Below, in pieces: positions 27,652-37,151 of a stretch of 64,000 nt of DNA. The notes below the pieces were generated by a model that saw only the letters and a program-made list of their open reading frames with translations, searched no databases and was not told the origin of the DNA. Position numbers and translations under genes: made by a program. Origin of the DNA: Devosia nitrariae (GTDB lineage Bacteria > Pseudomonadota > Alphaproteobacteria > Rhizobiales > Devosiaceae); NCBI RefSeq assembly GCF_030160115.1, contig NZ_BSNS01000002.1, positions 62,001 through 126,000 on the forward strand, read 5' to 3'. Each line of letters opens with the position of its first letter. The first letter of the stretch is position 1.

Positions 27652-28344
27652 TCAGGGACACCAGTAAACTGTCATCGGCCGGTCGGCGCGCAGCACTGCG
27701 CGAACCGGCATTTCCTCGACCGGACCGTCGCCCAGGGCCTTCTCCAGCACCGCGGCCTTCTCCTCCCCTTCTATGTGGAGGAAGAGCGCGTCGGTTTCGA
27801 GCAGGCGCGGCAGAGTGAAGGTCACCCGCGGCTCGCCGGCGCCGGGCGCGTGGATGGCGATCACCGGGCCGGACGCCGAAAGCGCCTCGGCAAGCGTGTC
27901 GCCGCCGGGAAAGAAGGAGGCGGTGTGGCCGTCACTGCCCATACCGAGAACGACGGCGGCAAAGGGGCGCGGCAGAATCTCGAGGCCGGCGGCGGTCCTC
28001 CCGATCTGCGTGGCGTCGGGCTCGGCCCCGCCCGAATAGAGAGGCAGGAAGCGGGCGGACGCCGCTGGTCCCTGCAGCATCTTTTGGTTGACGAGGCCGG
28101 CGTTGGAGCGCTCGTTCAGTTCATCGACCCAGCGCTCGTCAACAAGCGTGACTACCACCTTCGACCAATCCACATCCTTGCGCTTGCCAAGAGCCGAAAA
28201 GAACTTGGCCGGGGTCGATCCGCCGGAAACCGCAATCGCCGCCTCGCCGCGCGTCGCAATTGCCGCATTGATGTGGCCGGCGACGGCATCGGCCAATTGC
28301 GTGGCGAGGGTCGTCCTATCGGCAAAGCTGCGGCGATCGAGCAT
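27652..28344 (-). CDS. pgl: 6-phosphogluconolactonase
   Basis: Hydrolyses 6-phosphogluconolactone, the product of Zwf. The 230-residue protein is of the DevB/Pgl type: AIAVSGGSTPAKFF (37-50), LVDERWV (67-73), SNAGLVNQ and GMGSDGHTASFFPG (near 135-148). The start ATG directly abuts the zwf stop codon (TAG-ATG), showing tight coupling. Confidence 0.95.
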   Translation of the reverse strand: MLDRRSFADRTTLATQLADAVAGHINAAIATRGEAAIAVSGGSTPAKFFSALGKRKDVDWSKVVVTLVDERWVDELNERSNAGLVNQKMLQGPAASARFLPLYSGGAEPDATQIGRTAAGLEILPRPFAAVVLGMGSDGHTASFFPGGDTLAEALSASGPVIAIHAPGAGEPRVTFTLPRLLETDALFLHIEGEEKAAVLEKALGDGPVEEMPVRAVLRADRPMTVYWCP

Positions 28345-29826
28345 CTAGTTATCGTCCTCGTGCCACGTGCGGCCATCGCGTTCGATGAGGGCGATGGAGC
28401 CGGTCGGGCCCCAGGTGCCGGCGGTATAAGGCTGGGGCGGCTCGGAGGCCCGGTCCCAGGCCTCGCGGATCGGATCGACCCACGCCCACGCCGCCTCGAG
28501 CTCGTCGCGGCGCATGAACAGGGTCTGATTGCCGCGCACCACGTCGAGCAGCAACCGCTCGTAGGCTTCGGGCGTACGCTCCGAGAACGTCTGGGCAAAG
28601 GAGAGGTTCAGCGGCACCTCGCGCAGGCGCATGCCGCCTGGCCCAGGATCCTTGATCATCATCAAGAGCTTGACGCCCTCGTCAGGCTGCAGGCGGATGA
28701 TGAGTTTGTTGGGGCGCGGCGCGCCTTCGGCGTGATCGAAGATCGAATGCGGGATGTCGCGGAACTGGATGCAGATTTCCGAGACGCGCCTGGCCATGCG
28801 CTTGCCGGTCCTGAAGTAGAACGGCACGCCCGCCCAGCGCCAATTCTGGATCTCGGCCTTAAGGGCAACGAAGGTCTCGGTGCGCGAGCCTTTCTTCCCC
28901 TCCGGCAGTTCGTCCTGGTAGCCCTTGACCGAGGTGGTTTCGGAGGTGACACCACGATACTGGCCACGCACGGTGACCTTGCCGACATCGCCGTTGGCGA
29001 TCGGCCTTAGCGCCCGCAGGACCTTGAGCTTCTCGTCGCGCAGCGCATTGGCGTCGTCGGAGGCCGGCGGTTCCATGGCCACCAGGCAGAGGAGCTGCAG
29101 CATGTGGTTCTGGATCATGTCGCGCAGGGCGCCGGACTCGTCGTAGTAGCCGCGCGTGCCGGCACCCACCGATTCGGCAACTGTCAGCTGCACATGGTCG
29201 ATATGGGTCGAGTTCCACACCGGCTCGAAAAGCGTGTTGGCAAAGCGCAGCGCCAGGAGGTTCTGCACCGTCTCTTTGCCGAGATAGTGATCGATGCGAT
29301 AGACCTGATCTTCCGCAAAGATGCGGGCGACGCCGTCATTGATTTCCTGAGAGGAGATCAAATCGTGGCCTAGGGGCTTTTCCAGGACCACACGAGCGTC
29401 GCGCCGGTAATATTTGCGCTTGCCCAGATACTCGCAGATCGGCTCGAAAAGGTTAGGGGCGACGGCGAGGTAGAAGGCGCGCACGACCTGAGAGTCGTCG
29501 CGCAGCGCCTTGCCGAGATCACCCCAGCCATCCTGGTTGGTCACGTCATTGACGATGTAGGAAAAGATCGACACGAACCGCTCGATCGTCTCCTTGTCCC
29601 GATATTCCTTCTCGACGAACTCGGCGACGGCGTCGCGGGCGAGTTTCTGGAAATCGGCATCAGAGAGCGGCGAGCGGGAGACGCCAATGATGCGGCTCTG
29701 CTCGTCGAACTGGCCGTCCTTGAAGCGATGGTAGAGCGCCGGGATCAGCTTGCGTTTGGTCAGATCGCCGGTGGCGCCGAAGACGACATAGTCGAACGGC
29801 TGAACGGGAATAATGCGGCTGGACAC
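28345..29826 (-). CDS. zwf: Glucose-6-phosphate 1-dehydrogenase
   Basis: Oxidises glucose 6-phosphate with NAD(P), the entry step to the Entner-Doudoroff and pentose-phosphate routes. The 493-residue protein has the coenzyme motif FGATGDLTKRKL (about 13-24) and the active-site signature RIDHYLGKE. The GTG at 29826 is chosen because AAAGGGAC lies 7 bases upstream and the family usually begins at this point. A longer frame to 30021 runs into the upstream gene. It lies 22 bases after the kinase gene. Confidence 0.95.
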   Translation of the reverse strand: MSSRIIPVQPFDYVVFGATGDLTKRKLIPALYHRFKDGQFDEQSRIIGVSRSPLSDADFQKLARDAVAEFVEKEYRDKETIERFVSIFSYIVNDVTNQDGWGDLGKALRDDSQVVRAFYLAVAPNLFEPICEYLGKRKYYRRDARVVLEKPLGHDLISSQEINDGVARIFAEDQVYRIDHYLGKETVQNLLALRFANTLFEPVWNSTHIDHVQLTVAESVGAGTRGYYDESGALRDMIQNHMLQLLCLVAMEPPASDDANALRDEKLKVLRALRPIANGDVGKVTVRGQYRGVTSETTSVKGYQDELPEGKKGSRTETFVALKAEIQNWRWAGVPFYFRTGKRMARRVSEICIQFRDIPHSIFDHAEGAPRPNKLIIRLQPDEGVKLLMMIKDPGPGGMRLREVPLNLSFAQTFSERTPEAYERLLLDVVRGNQTLFMRRDELEAAWAWVDPIREAWDRASEPPQPYTAGTWGPTGSIALIERDGRTWHEDDN

Positions 29827-29848
29827 GAAGCTTGTCCCTTTCAAGAAG

Positions 29849-30790
29849 TCAGGTCGTTGCAAAATACTGCCGGGCGAGAAGGACGGCGCCGTGCAGGGGT
29901 TCGTAGAGCGGCATGCGCACGAAATCGCCGTAGCGGTCCTTGAGGATGGGAAAGAGACGCTGGCCGAAGCCGCCGACCACAGCCATCTTGTCGACGCCGC
30001 GCGCCTTAAACCAGTCGACATAGGTGTCGATGTAGGAAAGCTCCAGGTCCATGAGCTTGCGCGCGACAGGGTCGCCCTTGTCGAAGTGCTCGGTGAAGAG
30101 CGGCATGAGCTTGCCGAATTCAGCCGGAGCGCGGCCGATCAGCGCGTCGTCACACCCTTCCGTGCCATCACGGCTGATGATCTTCAGGTCCATATCGGTG
30201 GCAAAGGACCAACTCATCACCGCCTGGTTGTCGCCACCGAGCGCATCGATCACCGCCCTCGTCAGCGGCGAGGGCTCGACGAGGCCATCCTCGGCCTCGA
30301 CGGAATAACGCACCAGTTCGCGCCCAAGAATGGCGCCCGACATCTGGTCGCCGATCTGGAAGCCCCAGCCACCGGCCTGGTAGCGCTGGCCGGCGACCAT
30401 GGCGAGCGCTGCCGAGCCGGTGCCGACGATGATGACCGCGCCGTCCTCGCCGCCGAGCGCACCGGCATGGGCGATGTCGATATCGTCGAACACCTTGACG
30501 CCGGCGAAGGGCCAGGGACGGGCAGCGAACTCCTCGCGGGCCGAATGCATGCGCCCGCCGGCCATGCCAAAGCAGGCATAGGTATTGGCGGTTTCGGAGA
30601 AATCGATGCCGGCCGAAGCGAATACGTCGCGCGTGCCGTCGCTGATGGCCTTCCAGGCGGGTTCGCCGTCATCGATCTGAAGATTGGAGCGGCCTGCCTT
30701 GACCTCGGCGAGCGTTGCAAGAGTCTCGTCGGCCAGGCGCACGCGGCAATTGGTCCCGCCGCCGTCGACGCCTAGATAGTACCTGGGCAA
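29849..30790 (-). CDS. BadF/BadG-type sugar kinase, probable N-acetylglucosamine kinase
   Basis: ATP-dependent sugar kinase of the ASKHA fold. The 313-residue protein has phosphate-1 motif LGVDGGGTNCRV (residues 6-17), VGTGSAA near 120 and a C-terminal VVGGFGQRL. A TTG codon at 30790 is the best start: GAAGGAGG sits 7 bases upstream and the catalytic domain begins within six residues. Family members phosphorylate N-acetylglucosamine or glucosamine. As first gene of a zwf-pgl-edd unit it could also supply glucose 6-phosphate; which sugar it uses is open. Confidence 0.8.
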   Translation of the reverse strand: MPRYYLGVDGGGTNCRVRLADETLATLAEVKAGRSNLQIDDGEPAWKAISDGTRDVFASAGIDFSETANTYACFGMAGGRMHSAREEFAARPWPFAGVKVFDDIDIAHAGALGGEDGAVIIVGTGSAALAMVAGQRYQAGGWGFQIGDQMSGAILGRELVRYSVEAEDGLVEPSPLTRAVIDALGGDNQAVMSWSFATDMDLKIISRDGTEGCDDALIGRAPAEFGKLMPLFTEHFDKGDPVARKLMDLELSYIDTYVDWFKARGVDKMAVVGGFGQRLFPILKDRYGDFVRMPLYEPLHGAVLLARQYFATT

Positions 30791-31077
30791 GAGGGCGCCT
30801 CCTTCTTGGGGCGATGGTTGGATGGGCCGGACCCGCCGATAGGGGCGCCGGTTGTGCGCGCGATACTCAACACGGTTCGTTCGGCGCGGACCATAATGCG
30901 AAAGGCCATAAGACGAAAGTAGGATACGCGGCAAATTTCGCGGTGCCATAAGGCCGGCCGCATGGCTCGTTTGCACACGTGGCCGACCTCCATGCGACAG
31001 TTCAAGCGGGCAACCAGAACCGCGCGAAAATCTTGTAGGGTGACTGGATTGAAAACGGCGGCAAAGAGGGCAGGCAG

Positions 31078-31605
31078 ATGGCGCGACATGTACTGGTGCT
31101 GGGCGGAGCGCGCTCGGGCAAGACGAGTTTTGCCGAACGGCTGGCGATAAAGTACGGGAGCCTCCCCGCTTATCTCGCCACCGCCGAAGCGCTTGACACG
31201 GAGATGGTCGAGCGGGTCGAGACGCACCGTCGCCAGCGCGAGGGACGTTTCGAGACCATCGAGCAGCCACTGGCTCTTACCGAAACGCTGCAGGCGGCCG
31301 CCTCGCATCATGACGTGATTCTCGTCGACTGCCTGACGCTGTGGATCAGCAACATGCTTGAGGCCGGTGAGAACGTTGCCGAGGCGGTGGAGGAACTGGC
31401 GACGACCTTGCGGCAGATGGAGAGCAGCATGGTGATCCTCGTTTCCAACGAGGTCGGGCTCGGTATCGTCCCCGAAAACGCCATGGCGCGGAATTTCCGC
31501 GACATCGCCGGAGCGGCGCATCAGCGCCTCGCCGAGATCTGCAGCGACGTCTATTTCATTGCTGCCGGCCTGCCGCTGACGCTGAAAGGCCAAACGCCCG
31601 ATTAG
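31078..31605 (+). CDS. cobP: Adenosylcobinamide kinase / adenosylcobinamide-phosphate guanylyltransferase
   Basis: Bifunctional enzyme that phosphorylates adenosylcobinamide and attaches GMP, late in B12 synthesis. The 175-residue protein has P-loop GGARSGKTS (9-17), DCLTLWISNML (near 82-92) and SNEVGLGIVPE (near 123-133). The ATG follows GAGGGCAGGCAG. It diverges from the sugar kinase and is convergent with cobD. A palindromic repeat begins at its stop codon. I found no riboswitch in its 287-base upstream region. Confidence 0.94.
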   Translation: MARHVLVLGGARSGKTSFAERLAIKYGSLPAYLATAEALDTEMVERVETHRRQREGRFETIEQPLALTETLQAAASHHDVILVDCLTLWISNMLEAGENVAEAVEELATTLRQMESSMVILVSNEVGLGIVPENAMARNFRDIAGAAHQRLAEICSDVYFIAAGLPLTLKGQTPD

Positions 31606-31705
31606 AGCTTTGCCCGTTCTGATGGGACCAGACCGGGAGCTCCAAGTTATCAGATTGTCGCGCTTTCGAACCGCAAAGGTGGTTTCCACTTTTGCTGAAA
31701 GCGCT
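31604..31705. repeat. Bipartite palindromic repeat (complete copy)
   Basis: First half: GAGCT, then CCCGTTCTGAT, with the complement ending in GAGCTC at 31642. Second half: GCGCTTTC (31660-31667) pairs with GAAAGCGC (31697-31704), with GAACCGCAAA and CCACTTTTGC between. It fills the gap between the convergent cobP and cobD genes and may work as a transcript end or processing site. Related copies are at 37705, 49291, 49842 and 58375. Confidence 0.7.
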
Positions 31706-31709
31706 ACGG

Positions 31710-32672
31710 TCAGAGCGTCGTCAGCATCAGTGCCAGCGCGATGCTCATGACCAGCAGTACGTTAAGTGTGGCACGGTAGAGCTGGAGGGCACGCAGGATG
31801 TCGCTGGCCACTAGCGCGGACTTGCCCTCGCCCATGACCGGCAAGTGGACGACCTCGCCGCTATAGCTGCGCGGACCGCCGACCCTGAAGCCCAGAGCAC
31901 CGGCCATGGCCGCCTCGGGCCAGCCGGCATTGGGCGAAGCGTGCTTGGGCGCGTCCCGGCGGGCGGCGGTCCAGGCATGGGAAGGGCTGGCGTGGGGCAC
32001 GATGAAGCAGGCAATGGTGATCAGCACCGCCGTCAGGCGCGCCGGCACCCAATTGACGAGGTCGTCGAGCCTGGCTGAGGCCCAGCCATAGTCGCGATAG
32101 CGCGCGTCGAGGTGACCGACCATGGAATCGGCGGTGTTGATGGCCTTGTAAAGCACGATGCCGGGCAGGCCGAGAAGGACCAGCCAGAACCAAGGCGCGA
32201 CCACCCCGTCGGAGGTGCTCTCGGCCAGGGTCTCGATGGCCGCGCGAGCGACGCCCGCTTCGTCGAGCTCGTCCGGATCGCGCCCGACGATATGGCTGAC
32301 GGCTTCGCGGCCGGCCGCGAGTGATCCGCTCAGCGCATCGGCTACCTTTCCAACGGCGCGGCCGAGCTCCTTCTGGGCGAGGAAGGGGGTGGCCAGCAAC
32401 ACCTCGACCACCCAGCCCAGCGGCAGGCCGCGCACGAACTGCTGGACGATGAAGGAGAGAACGAAGGCGACGACGAGGAGGATGGCGAGCCCGATGATGC
32501 CAGCATCGCGCCGGTGGCGGCTGTCGCGCTCCGGGCGGTTGAGACGGCGCTCCAGCCCGTCGATGAGGCTGCCGAACCACACGACCGGATGGCCGATGGT
32601 TTTGGTGAGCTGCTCGGGATAGCCGAGCCAGCGCTCGATGACGAGCGCGAGAGGGGCAACGAACACGGACAT
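31710..32672 (-). CDS. cobD: Adenosylcobinamide-phosphate synthase
   Basis: Membrane enzyme that attaches the aminopropanol (phosphate) arm to cobyric acid; the same family is called CbiB. The 320-residue protein has several membrane segments. Family motifs include GHPVVWFGSLI (27-37), AAIETLAESTSDGVVAPWFW and YKAINTADSMVGHLDARYRD. It is the last gene of the cobA-cobB-cobQ-cobD operon, and its ATG overlaps the cobQ stop (TGATG). Confidence 0.95.
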   Translation of the reverse strand: MSVFVAPLALVIERWLGYPEQLTKTIGHPVVWFGSLIDGLERRLNRPERDSRHRRDAGIIGLAILLVVAFVLSFIVQQFVRGLPLGWVVEVLLATPFLAQKELGRAVGKVADALSGSLAAGREAVSHIVGRDPDELDEAGVARAAIETLAESTSDGVVAPWFWLVLLGLPGIVLYKAINTADSMVGHLDARYRDYGWASARLDDLVNWVPARLTAVLITIACFIVPHASPSHAWTAARRDAPKHASPNAGWPEAAMAGALGFRVGGPRSYSGEVVHLPVMGEGKSALVASDILRALQLYRATLNVLLVMSIALALMLTTL

Positions 32673-34132
32673 CAGAACCGGACCTCCCTGGATAGCGACA
32701 GCAGGGCATCGACATCGAGATGCGATTCGAGGTGGGCCGCAAGCCCATCGAGTACGGCATCCACCCCGGCCTCATAGGCAAGCGAGGGGTCGGCAGTCGC
32801 GCCGAGGAAGGCTCGGCGGAAGCCGTCGGCGGCAAAGAGGCCGTGGAGGTAGGTGCCCATAACAAGGCCGTCGCGGCTGCGCGCACCCTCGGGTTCGCCC
32901 GCGACCCGCGAGAAGGGGTTGGCGCGATCGGGGCCGACAGTCTCTCCCATATGCATGTGATAGCCGGTGAGAGGCAGGCCGCTCGCCGCGTCTTCGGCCG
33001 CTTCGAGCTTGAGGGTCTTGACCGGCGTCAGCACGGTTTCGACGTCGAGCAGGCCCAGTCCTTCGCTCGCCCCGGGCGCGCCCTCGATGCCCTCGGGATC
33101 GGCCACACTTTGCCCCAGCATCTGATAGCCACCGCAGATGCCGAGGATGCGCTTGCCTGCGCGGTGGAGCGCCCTGATGTCGACATCCCAGCCCTCGCGG
33201 CGGAGCGCCGCCAGGTCAGAACGTGTGGCCTTGGAGCCGGGGAGGATGACGAGATCGGCCATGCTCGCAACCGGCATGCCCGGCTCGATGATGACGACGT
33301 CGACTCCCGGCTCGGCACGCAGCGGATCGAGATCGTCGAAATTGGCGATGCGCGGCAGGCGCGGTACGGCGACGAGGTATCGGTCACCAGGCTTTCGCGC
33401 GCTGCCGGCAAGGCCGAGCACGTCCTCGGCTGGCAGCCGCGCCGCGTCAGCGAACATCGGCACGGGCCCGAAGACCGACCGGCGGGTGCGCTCGGCGATG
33501 AATGCCTTGCCGGCATCGAAGAGGGTCGGATCGCCCTGGAACTTGTTGACGAGGGTCGCGGCGATGCGTGCGGCGTCTGCGGGGGCAATGACGGCGAAGG
33601 TGCCGACCAGCGCCGCGATCACCCCGCCGCGCTCGATGTCGCCGATGAGGACCACCGGCAGGTCAGCCGCCTCGGCGAAGCCGAAATTGGCGATATCGCC
33701 CTGACGCAGGTTGACCTCGGATGCGCTGCCGGCGCCTTCGACGAGCACATAGTCCGCATCGGCGGCGAGTGCGTGGAACGCCTCGAGAACCTGCGGGAGG
33801 AACTCGATGCGGTGCTTGAAGTAGCCGCGGGCGGACATCGAGGCAAGGCGCTTGCCGCGCAGCACCACCTGGGCGCCGGTCTCCTGCTCGGGTTTCAACA
33901 GCACCGGGTTCATGGCCGTAACCGGCGGGCGGCGGGCGGCGCGGGCCTGCAAGGCTTGGGCGCGGCCGATTTCGCCGTCATCGGCGGTAACGGCGGCGTT
34001 GTTGGACATGTTCTGCGGCTTGAACGGTGCCACGCTGAGACCACGATTGGCGAGGGTTCGGCAGAGTCCGGCGACGATCAGCGACTTGCCGACGTCGGAC
34101 CCCGTTCCCATGAACATCAATGCCTTGGCCAT
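32672..34132 (-). CDS. cobQ: Cobyric acid synthase
   Basis: Amidates four side chains of adenosylcobyrinic acid a,c-diamide using glutamine and ATP. The 486-residue protein begins [20 protein letters not shown] (dethiobiotin-synthetase-like P-loop) and carries a class I glutaminase domain. The nucleophile is the cysteine in [13 protein letters not shown] (near 325-337) and the histidine is near GTYLHGLF. It sits 6 bases after cobB on the same strand. Confidence 0.96.
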   Translation of the reverse strand: MAKALMFMGTGSDVGKSLIVAGLCRTLANRGLSVAPFKPQNMSNNAAVTADDGEIGRAQALQARAARRPPVTAMNPVLLKPEQETGAQVVLRGKRLASMSARGYFKHRIEFLPQVLEAFHALAADADYVLVEGAGSASEVNLRQGDIANFGFAEAADLPVVLIGDIERGGVIAALVGTFAVIAPADAARIAATLVNKFQGDPTLFDAGKAFIAERTRRSVFGPVPMFADAARLPAEDVLGLAGSARKPGDRYLVAVPRLPRIANFDDLDPLRAEPGVDVVIIEPGMPVASMADLVILPGSKATRSDLAALRREGWDVDIRALHRAGKRILGICGGYQMLGQSVADPEGIEGAPGASEGLGLLDVETVLTPVKTLKLEAAEDAASGLPLTGYHMHMGETVGPDRANPFSRVAGEPEGARSRDGLVMGTYLHGLFAADGFRRAFLGATADPSLAYEAGVDAVLDGLAAHLESHLDVDALLSLSREVRF

Positions 34133-34138
34133 GGCACC

Positions 34139-35449
34139 TTATGCCATGGCAGGCGCGTCGATGACATGGGCGTAGGAGCCCATGACGCGGCCTTCCACAG
34201 CCCCCATGGGCGGCAATGGTTCGCCCAGCGTATCGGTCGCGGCAAAGAGCGGGGTCAGACGCGTCTGTTTGACCGAGGAATAATGGAACTCATGGCCCAT
34301 CAAGCGGCCGGGCCAGGGCAAGGGGCTCTGGTGGGCGAGGCGGCGGTAGCCGAGCGTGCGCTTGGGCCGGTCGATGCGGGTGATCACCGGCAGGAGGCCG
34401 ACCATCTCGTGCGGCACGCCGGCCTTGTCGAAGAGCACCTCGCCCAGGACCATGAAGCCGCCGCACTCGCCATAGACCAGCGCGCCGCGATCGCGCGCGG
34501 CAAGGAGCCCCGCCCGGAAGTTGCTCGCGGCTGAAAGCGCTGAGCCATGCAGCTCGGGATAGCCGCCGGGCAGGAACACAGCGTCGGCGTCGGGTGCCGG
34601 CGCCTCGTCGGCGAGCGGAGAGAAGAAGCTGAGCTCGGCGCCTGCGGCCCGCCAGTCATCGAGCATGTGCCGGTAGAGGAAGGCGAAGGCCCGGTCGCGG
34701 GCGATGGCGATGCGCTGGCCGAGCGGGGCGAGCCGGAGTGGGCGCGGTTCGGCCGAAGCGAGCGGCGCGGCCAGCTCAAGCACCCTTCCCAGGTCGACAT
34801 AGTCGGCGACCACCTCGCCCGCACGGCCCACGACCGTTTCAAAGCTAGTGGCTTCGTCCGGCAACACCAAGCCGAGGTGCCGTTCGGGAAGGGCGAGGCC
34901 GGAATCGCGCGGAATGACGCCGAGGCAGGTGATCCCTGTCTCCGAGAGGGCGGCGACAAGCATGCGCTCGTGGCGCGTGCTCGCCACGCGGTTGAGGATG
35001 ACGCCGGCAACACGTATGTCGGCGCGCCAGTTGGCAAAGCCGGAAACGAGCGCGGCAATAGACTGGCCCTGCCGTTCGGCATCGACGACAAGGACGAGGG
35101 GCAGGCCGAGGGCGGCTGCCAGGTCGCCGGTCGAGCCGGTGCCATCGGCGGCGCCGTCGAAAAGCCCCATGACACCCTCGACCAGCAGCAGGTCGGCGTC
35201 GGCCGTATGGCTGGCGGCGAGGCTCTTGAGGCGGCTCGGCGCCATGGCCCAGGGGTCGAGATTGACGGCCGCACGGCCGGCCGCGCGTTCCAGGATTGCC
35301 GTATCGATATAGTCCGGTCCGGACTTGGCCGGCGCCACGGCGAGACCGCGCGCCTTGAGGGCCGCGAGAAGACCGAGGGTCACCACGGTCTTGCCCGAGC
35401 CCGAGCGCGGGGCTGCGACGAGAAGGCCGCCCGGTTCAGCCAATGCCAT
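34139..35449 (-). CDS. cobB: Cobyrinate / hydrogenobyrinate a,c-diamide synthase
   Basis: Glutamine-dependent amidation of the a and c side chains. In the 436-residue protein the N-terminal P-loop is APRSGSGKTVVTLG (12-25). The glutaminase motif LVYGECGGFMVLG has the active-site cysteine, and a terminal SYAHV holds the histidine. The ATG at 35449 lies 14 bases inside the end of cobA, so the pair is coupled; longer upstream extensions are out of family. In the aerobic pathway the substrate is hydrogenobyrinic acid. Confidence 0.94.
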   Translation of the reverse strand: MALAEPGGLLVAAPRSGSGKTVVTLGLLAALKARGLAVAPAKSGPDYIDTAILERAAGRAAVNLDPWAMAPSRLKSLAASHTADADLLLVEGVMGLFDGAADGTGSTGDLAAALGLPLVLVVDAERQGQSIAALVSGFANWRADIRVAGVILNRVASTRHERMLVAALSETGITCLGVIPRDSGLALPERHLGLVLPDEATSFETVVGRAGEVVADYVDLGRVLELAAPLASAEPRPLRLAPLGQRIAIARDRAFAFLYRHMLDDWRAAGAELSFFSPLADEAPAPDADAVFLPGGYPELHGSALSAASNFRAGLLAARDRGALVYGECGGFMVLGEVLFDKAGVPHEMVGLLPVITRIDRPKRTLGYRRLAHQSPLPWPGRLMGHEFHYSSVKQTRLTPLFAATDTLGEPLPPMGAVEGRVMGSYAHVIDAPAMA

Positions 35450-36281
35450 TCTCCCGCAGGTCCGGCGCGTACCAGTCGAGCAAGGGGCGATAGGCCGAGA
35501 CGGGGCCGACGACGACGATGGCGGGCGTTTCCAGATCGGCGAGGCTGCCAGCCGCGCCAAGTGTCGTTTCGACCACGGATTGATCCGGCAGCGTGCCATT
35601 GGAGACGACTGCCAGCCGGTCGGCGGGATCGCGGCCGGCGGCAAGAAGTTTGCCGGCGATGTTCGGCAGGTGCCTGACGGCCATGAACATGACGATGACA
35701 GGAGCGGCCTTGGCGATTGCAGTCCAGTCGACGACCTGCGGCAAACCGCCCGTCTCGTCGTGGCCGGTGAGGAAAATCACAGTCTGGTTGGCGTCGCGGT
35801 GCGTCACCGGGATCCCGGCATAGGCAAGGCCGCCGAGGCCGGAAGAAATACCCGGCACGATGCGGAACGAGATGCCGGCCTCGGCAAGCGCCAACGCCTC
35901 CTCTCCGCCGCGGCCGAACATGAACGGGTCCCCGCCCTTGAGGCGCAGGACGCGGTGGCCGCGCCGGGCGAGATCGACGAGCTTCAAGCTGATATCGGCC
36001 TGCTGTGGACTTGGCCTGCCGCCACGCTTGCCGGCAAAGACGATCTCGGCGCGTGGACCGGCCATGGCCAAAAGCCGCGGCGAGACGAGCGCGTCGTGGA
36101 CGACGACGTCGGCTTGCTGCAACGCATGGTAGCCGAGGAGCGAGAGCAATCCCGGCGCGCCGGGGCCCGCGCCGACCAGCCAGACGGCTCCGGCCTCGAA
36201 GCGGGGGAACTGCGCGGCATCGAGCGCCGCGAAACCGGCGCGGCGACGGAAGAGGGACTTGAGGCGGTCAAGCATTGCCAT
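35436..36281 (-). CDS. cobA: Uroporphyrinogen-III C-methyltransferase
   Basis: Methylates uroporphyrinogen III at C2 and C7 to make precorrin-2, the first committed step to B12 and sirohaem. The 281-residue protein has the SAM-site motifs WLVGAGPGAPGLLS (34-47), VVHDALVSP and LKGGDPFMFGRGGEE (about 113-127). There is no CysG-type dehydrogenase/chelatase domain, so this is a stand-alone SUMT with an N-terminal extension of about 30 residues. GGGGAGGTGA precedes the ATG. It is the first gene of the cobABQD unit. Confidence 0.93.
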   Translation of the reverse strand: MAMLDRLKSLFRRRAGFAALDAAQFPRFEAGAVWLVGAGPGAPGLLSLLGYHALQQADVVVHDALVSPRLLAMAGPRAEIVFAGKRGGRPSPQQADISLKLVDLARRGHRVLRLKGGDPFMFGRGGEEALALAEAGISFRIVPGISSGLGGLAYAGIPVTHRDANQTVIFLTGHDETGGLPQVVDWTAIAKAAPVIVMFMAVRHLPNIAGKLLAAGRDPADRLAVVSNGTLPDQSVVETTLGAAGSLADLETPAIVVVGPVSAYRPLLDWYAPDLRENGIG

Positions 36282-36417
36282 TCACCTCCCCTTGAAGACG
36301 GGAGGTGCCGCCCTCCAGGTGTCGCGCCAACTCGTTTCCAGCCGCTCCCCTTGTGGGGTAGGTCAGGAGGGGGTTAAACGGACCAGGGGCTGCCAGAACG
36401 AAAACAGGGCCAACCCG

Positions 36418-37143
36418 ATGCGTATCCTCATTCTTGGCGGAACCGGCGAGGCGCGGGAGCTGGCCGATCGGCTGGTGGGGATGGGCCATGAGGTGGTTAC
36501 GTCCCTCGCCGGACGCACGCAGGACCCCAAACTCCCGCAGGGCAATGTGAGGATCGGCGGGTTTGGCGGGATTGCCGGGCTCGAAGCCTACCTTCGAGCG
36601 GCGCATGTCGAGGCGATCGTCGATGCCACTCATCCTTACGCCGGCACGATCTCGGCCCATGCCTCTCTGGCAGCGCGCAGCTCCGGCGTGCCGCTGGTGC
36701 GCTTGCTGCGTCCGGCATGGAAGCCGCCGGCAGGCGCGCGATGGACGATCGTTGCAACGCTCGCCGAGGCCGCGTCGAGCCTGCCGCACCAGGCCAGGGT
36801 ATTGCTCACAACCGGCCATGCCGGGCTCGAGCTCTTCCTCGAACGCGACGACTGCACGTTTCTCGTCCGGCTGATCGAGCCGCCGCAGCATCCCCTGCCC
36901 CCGCATGCCCGACTGCTGTTGGCTCGCCCGCCCCACGCGCTCGAGGACGAATTGGCGCTGTTGCGGCAGGAGCGCATCACCCACCTCGTCAGCAAGAATT
37001 CGGGCGGCGAGCAGACGGCGGCCAAGCTCGAGGCTGCCCGGCAACTGAACATCGTGGTGATCATGATCGAGCGGCCCGTCTATGGGCCGGCCGTCGAAGT
37101 CGCGAACGTCAAAGAGGCGCTCGCAACGCTCGAGATCGGATAG
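36418..37143 (+). CDS. cobK: Precorrin-6A reductase
   Basis: NADPH-dependent reduction of precorrin-6A in the aerobic pathway. The 241-residue protein shows ILILGGTGEARELADRL (3-19), VDATHPYAGTIS (about 68-79) and VSKNSGGEQTAAKLEAA near 190-206. The ATG at 36418 gives the normal start; an in-frame extension back to 36259 is not protein-like and runs over an inverted-repeat-rich spacer. It is convergent with cobE, 8 bases away. Confidence 0.93.
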   Translation: MRILILGGTGEARELADRLVGMGHEVVTSLAGRTQDPKLPQGNVRIGGFGGIAGLEAYLRAAHVEAIVDATHPYAGTISAHASLAARSSGVPLVRLLRPAWKPPAGARWTIVATLAEAASSLPHQARVLLTTGHAGLELFLERDDCTFLVRLIEPPQHPLPPHARLLLARPPHALEDELALLRQERITHLVSKNSGGEQTAAKLEAARQLNIVVIMIERPVYGPAVEVANVKEALATLEIG

Positions 37144-37151
37144 GCGCGCCG

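Noticed and set aside
25616..29010. Long plus-strand frames opposite edd, pgl and zwf
   Set aside because: Shadows of well-identified enzymes; no start signals and no protein-like motifs.
30791..31077. Possible cobalamin riboswitch ahead of cobP
   Set aside because: No B12 box (GCCACTGG) or other aptamer elements could be found on either strand in this spacer.
32720..34534. A 604-codon plus-strand frame opposite cobQ and cobB
   Set aside because: Shadow frame; both minus-strand genes have complete active-site motifs.
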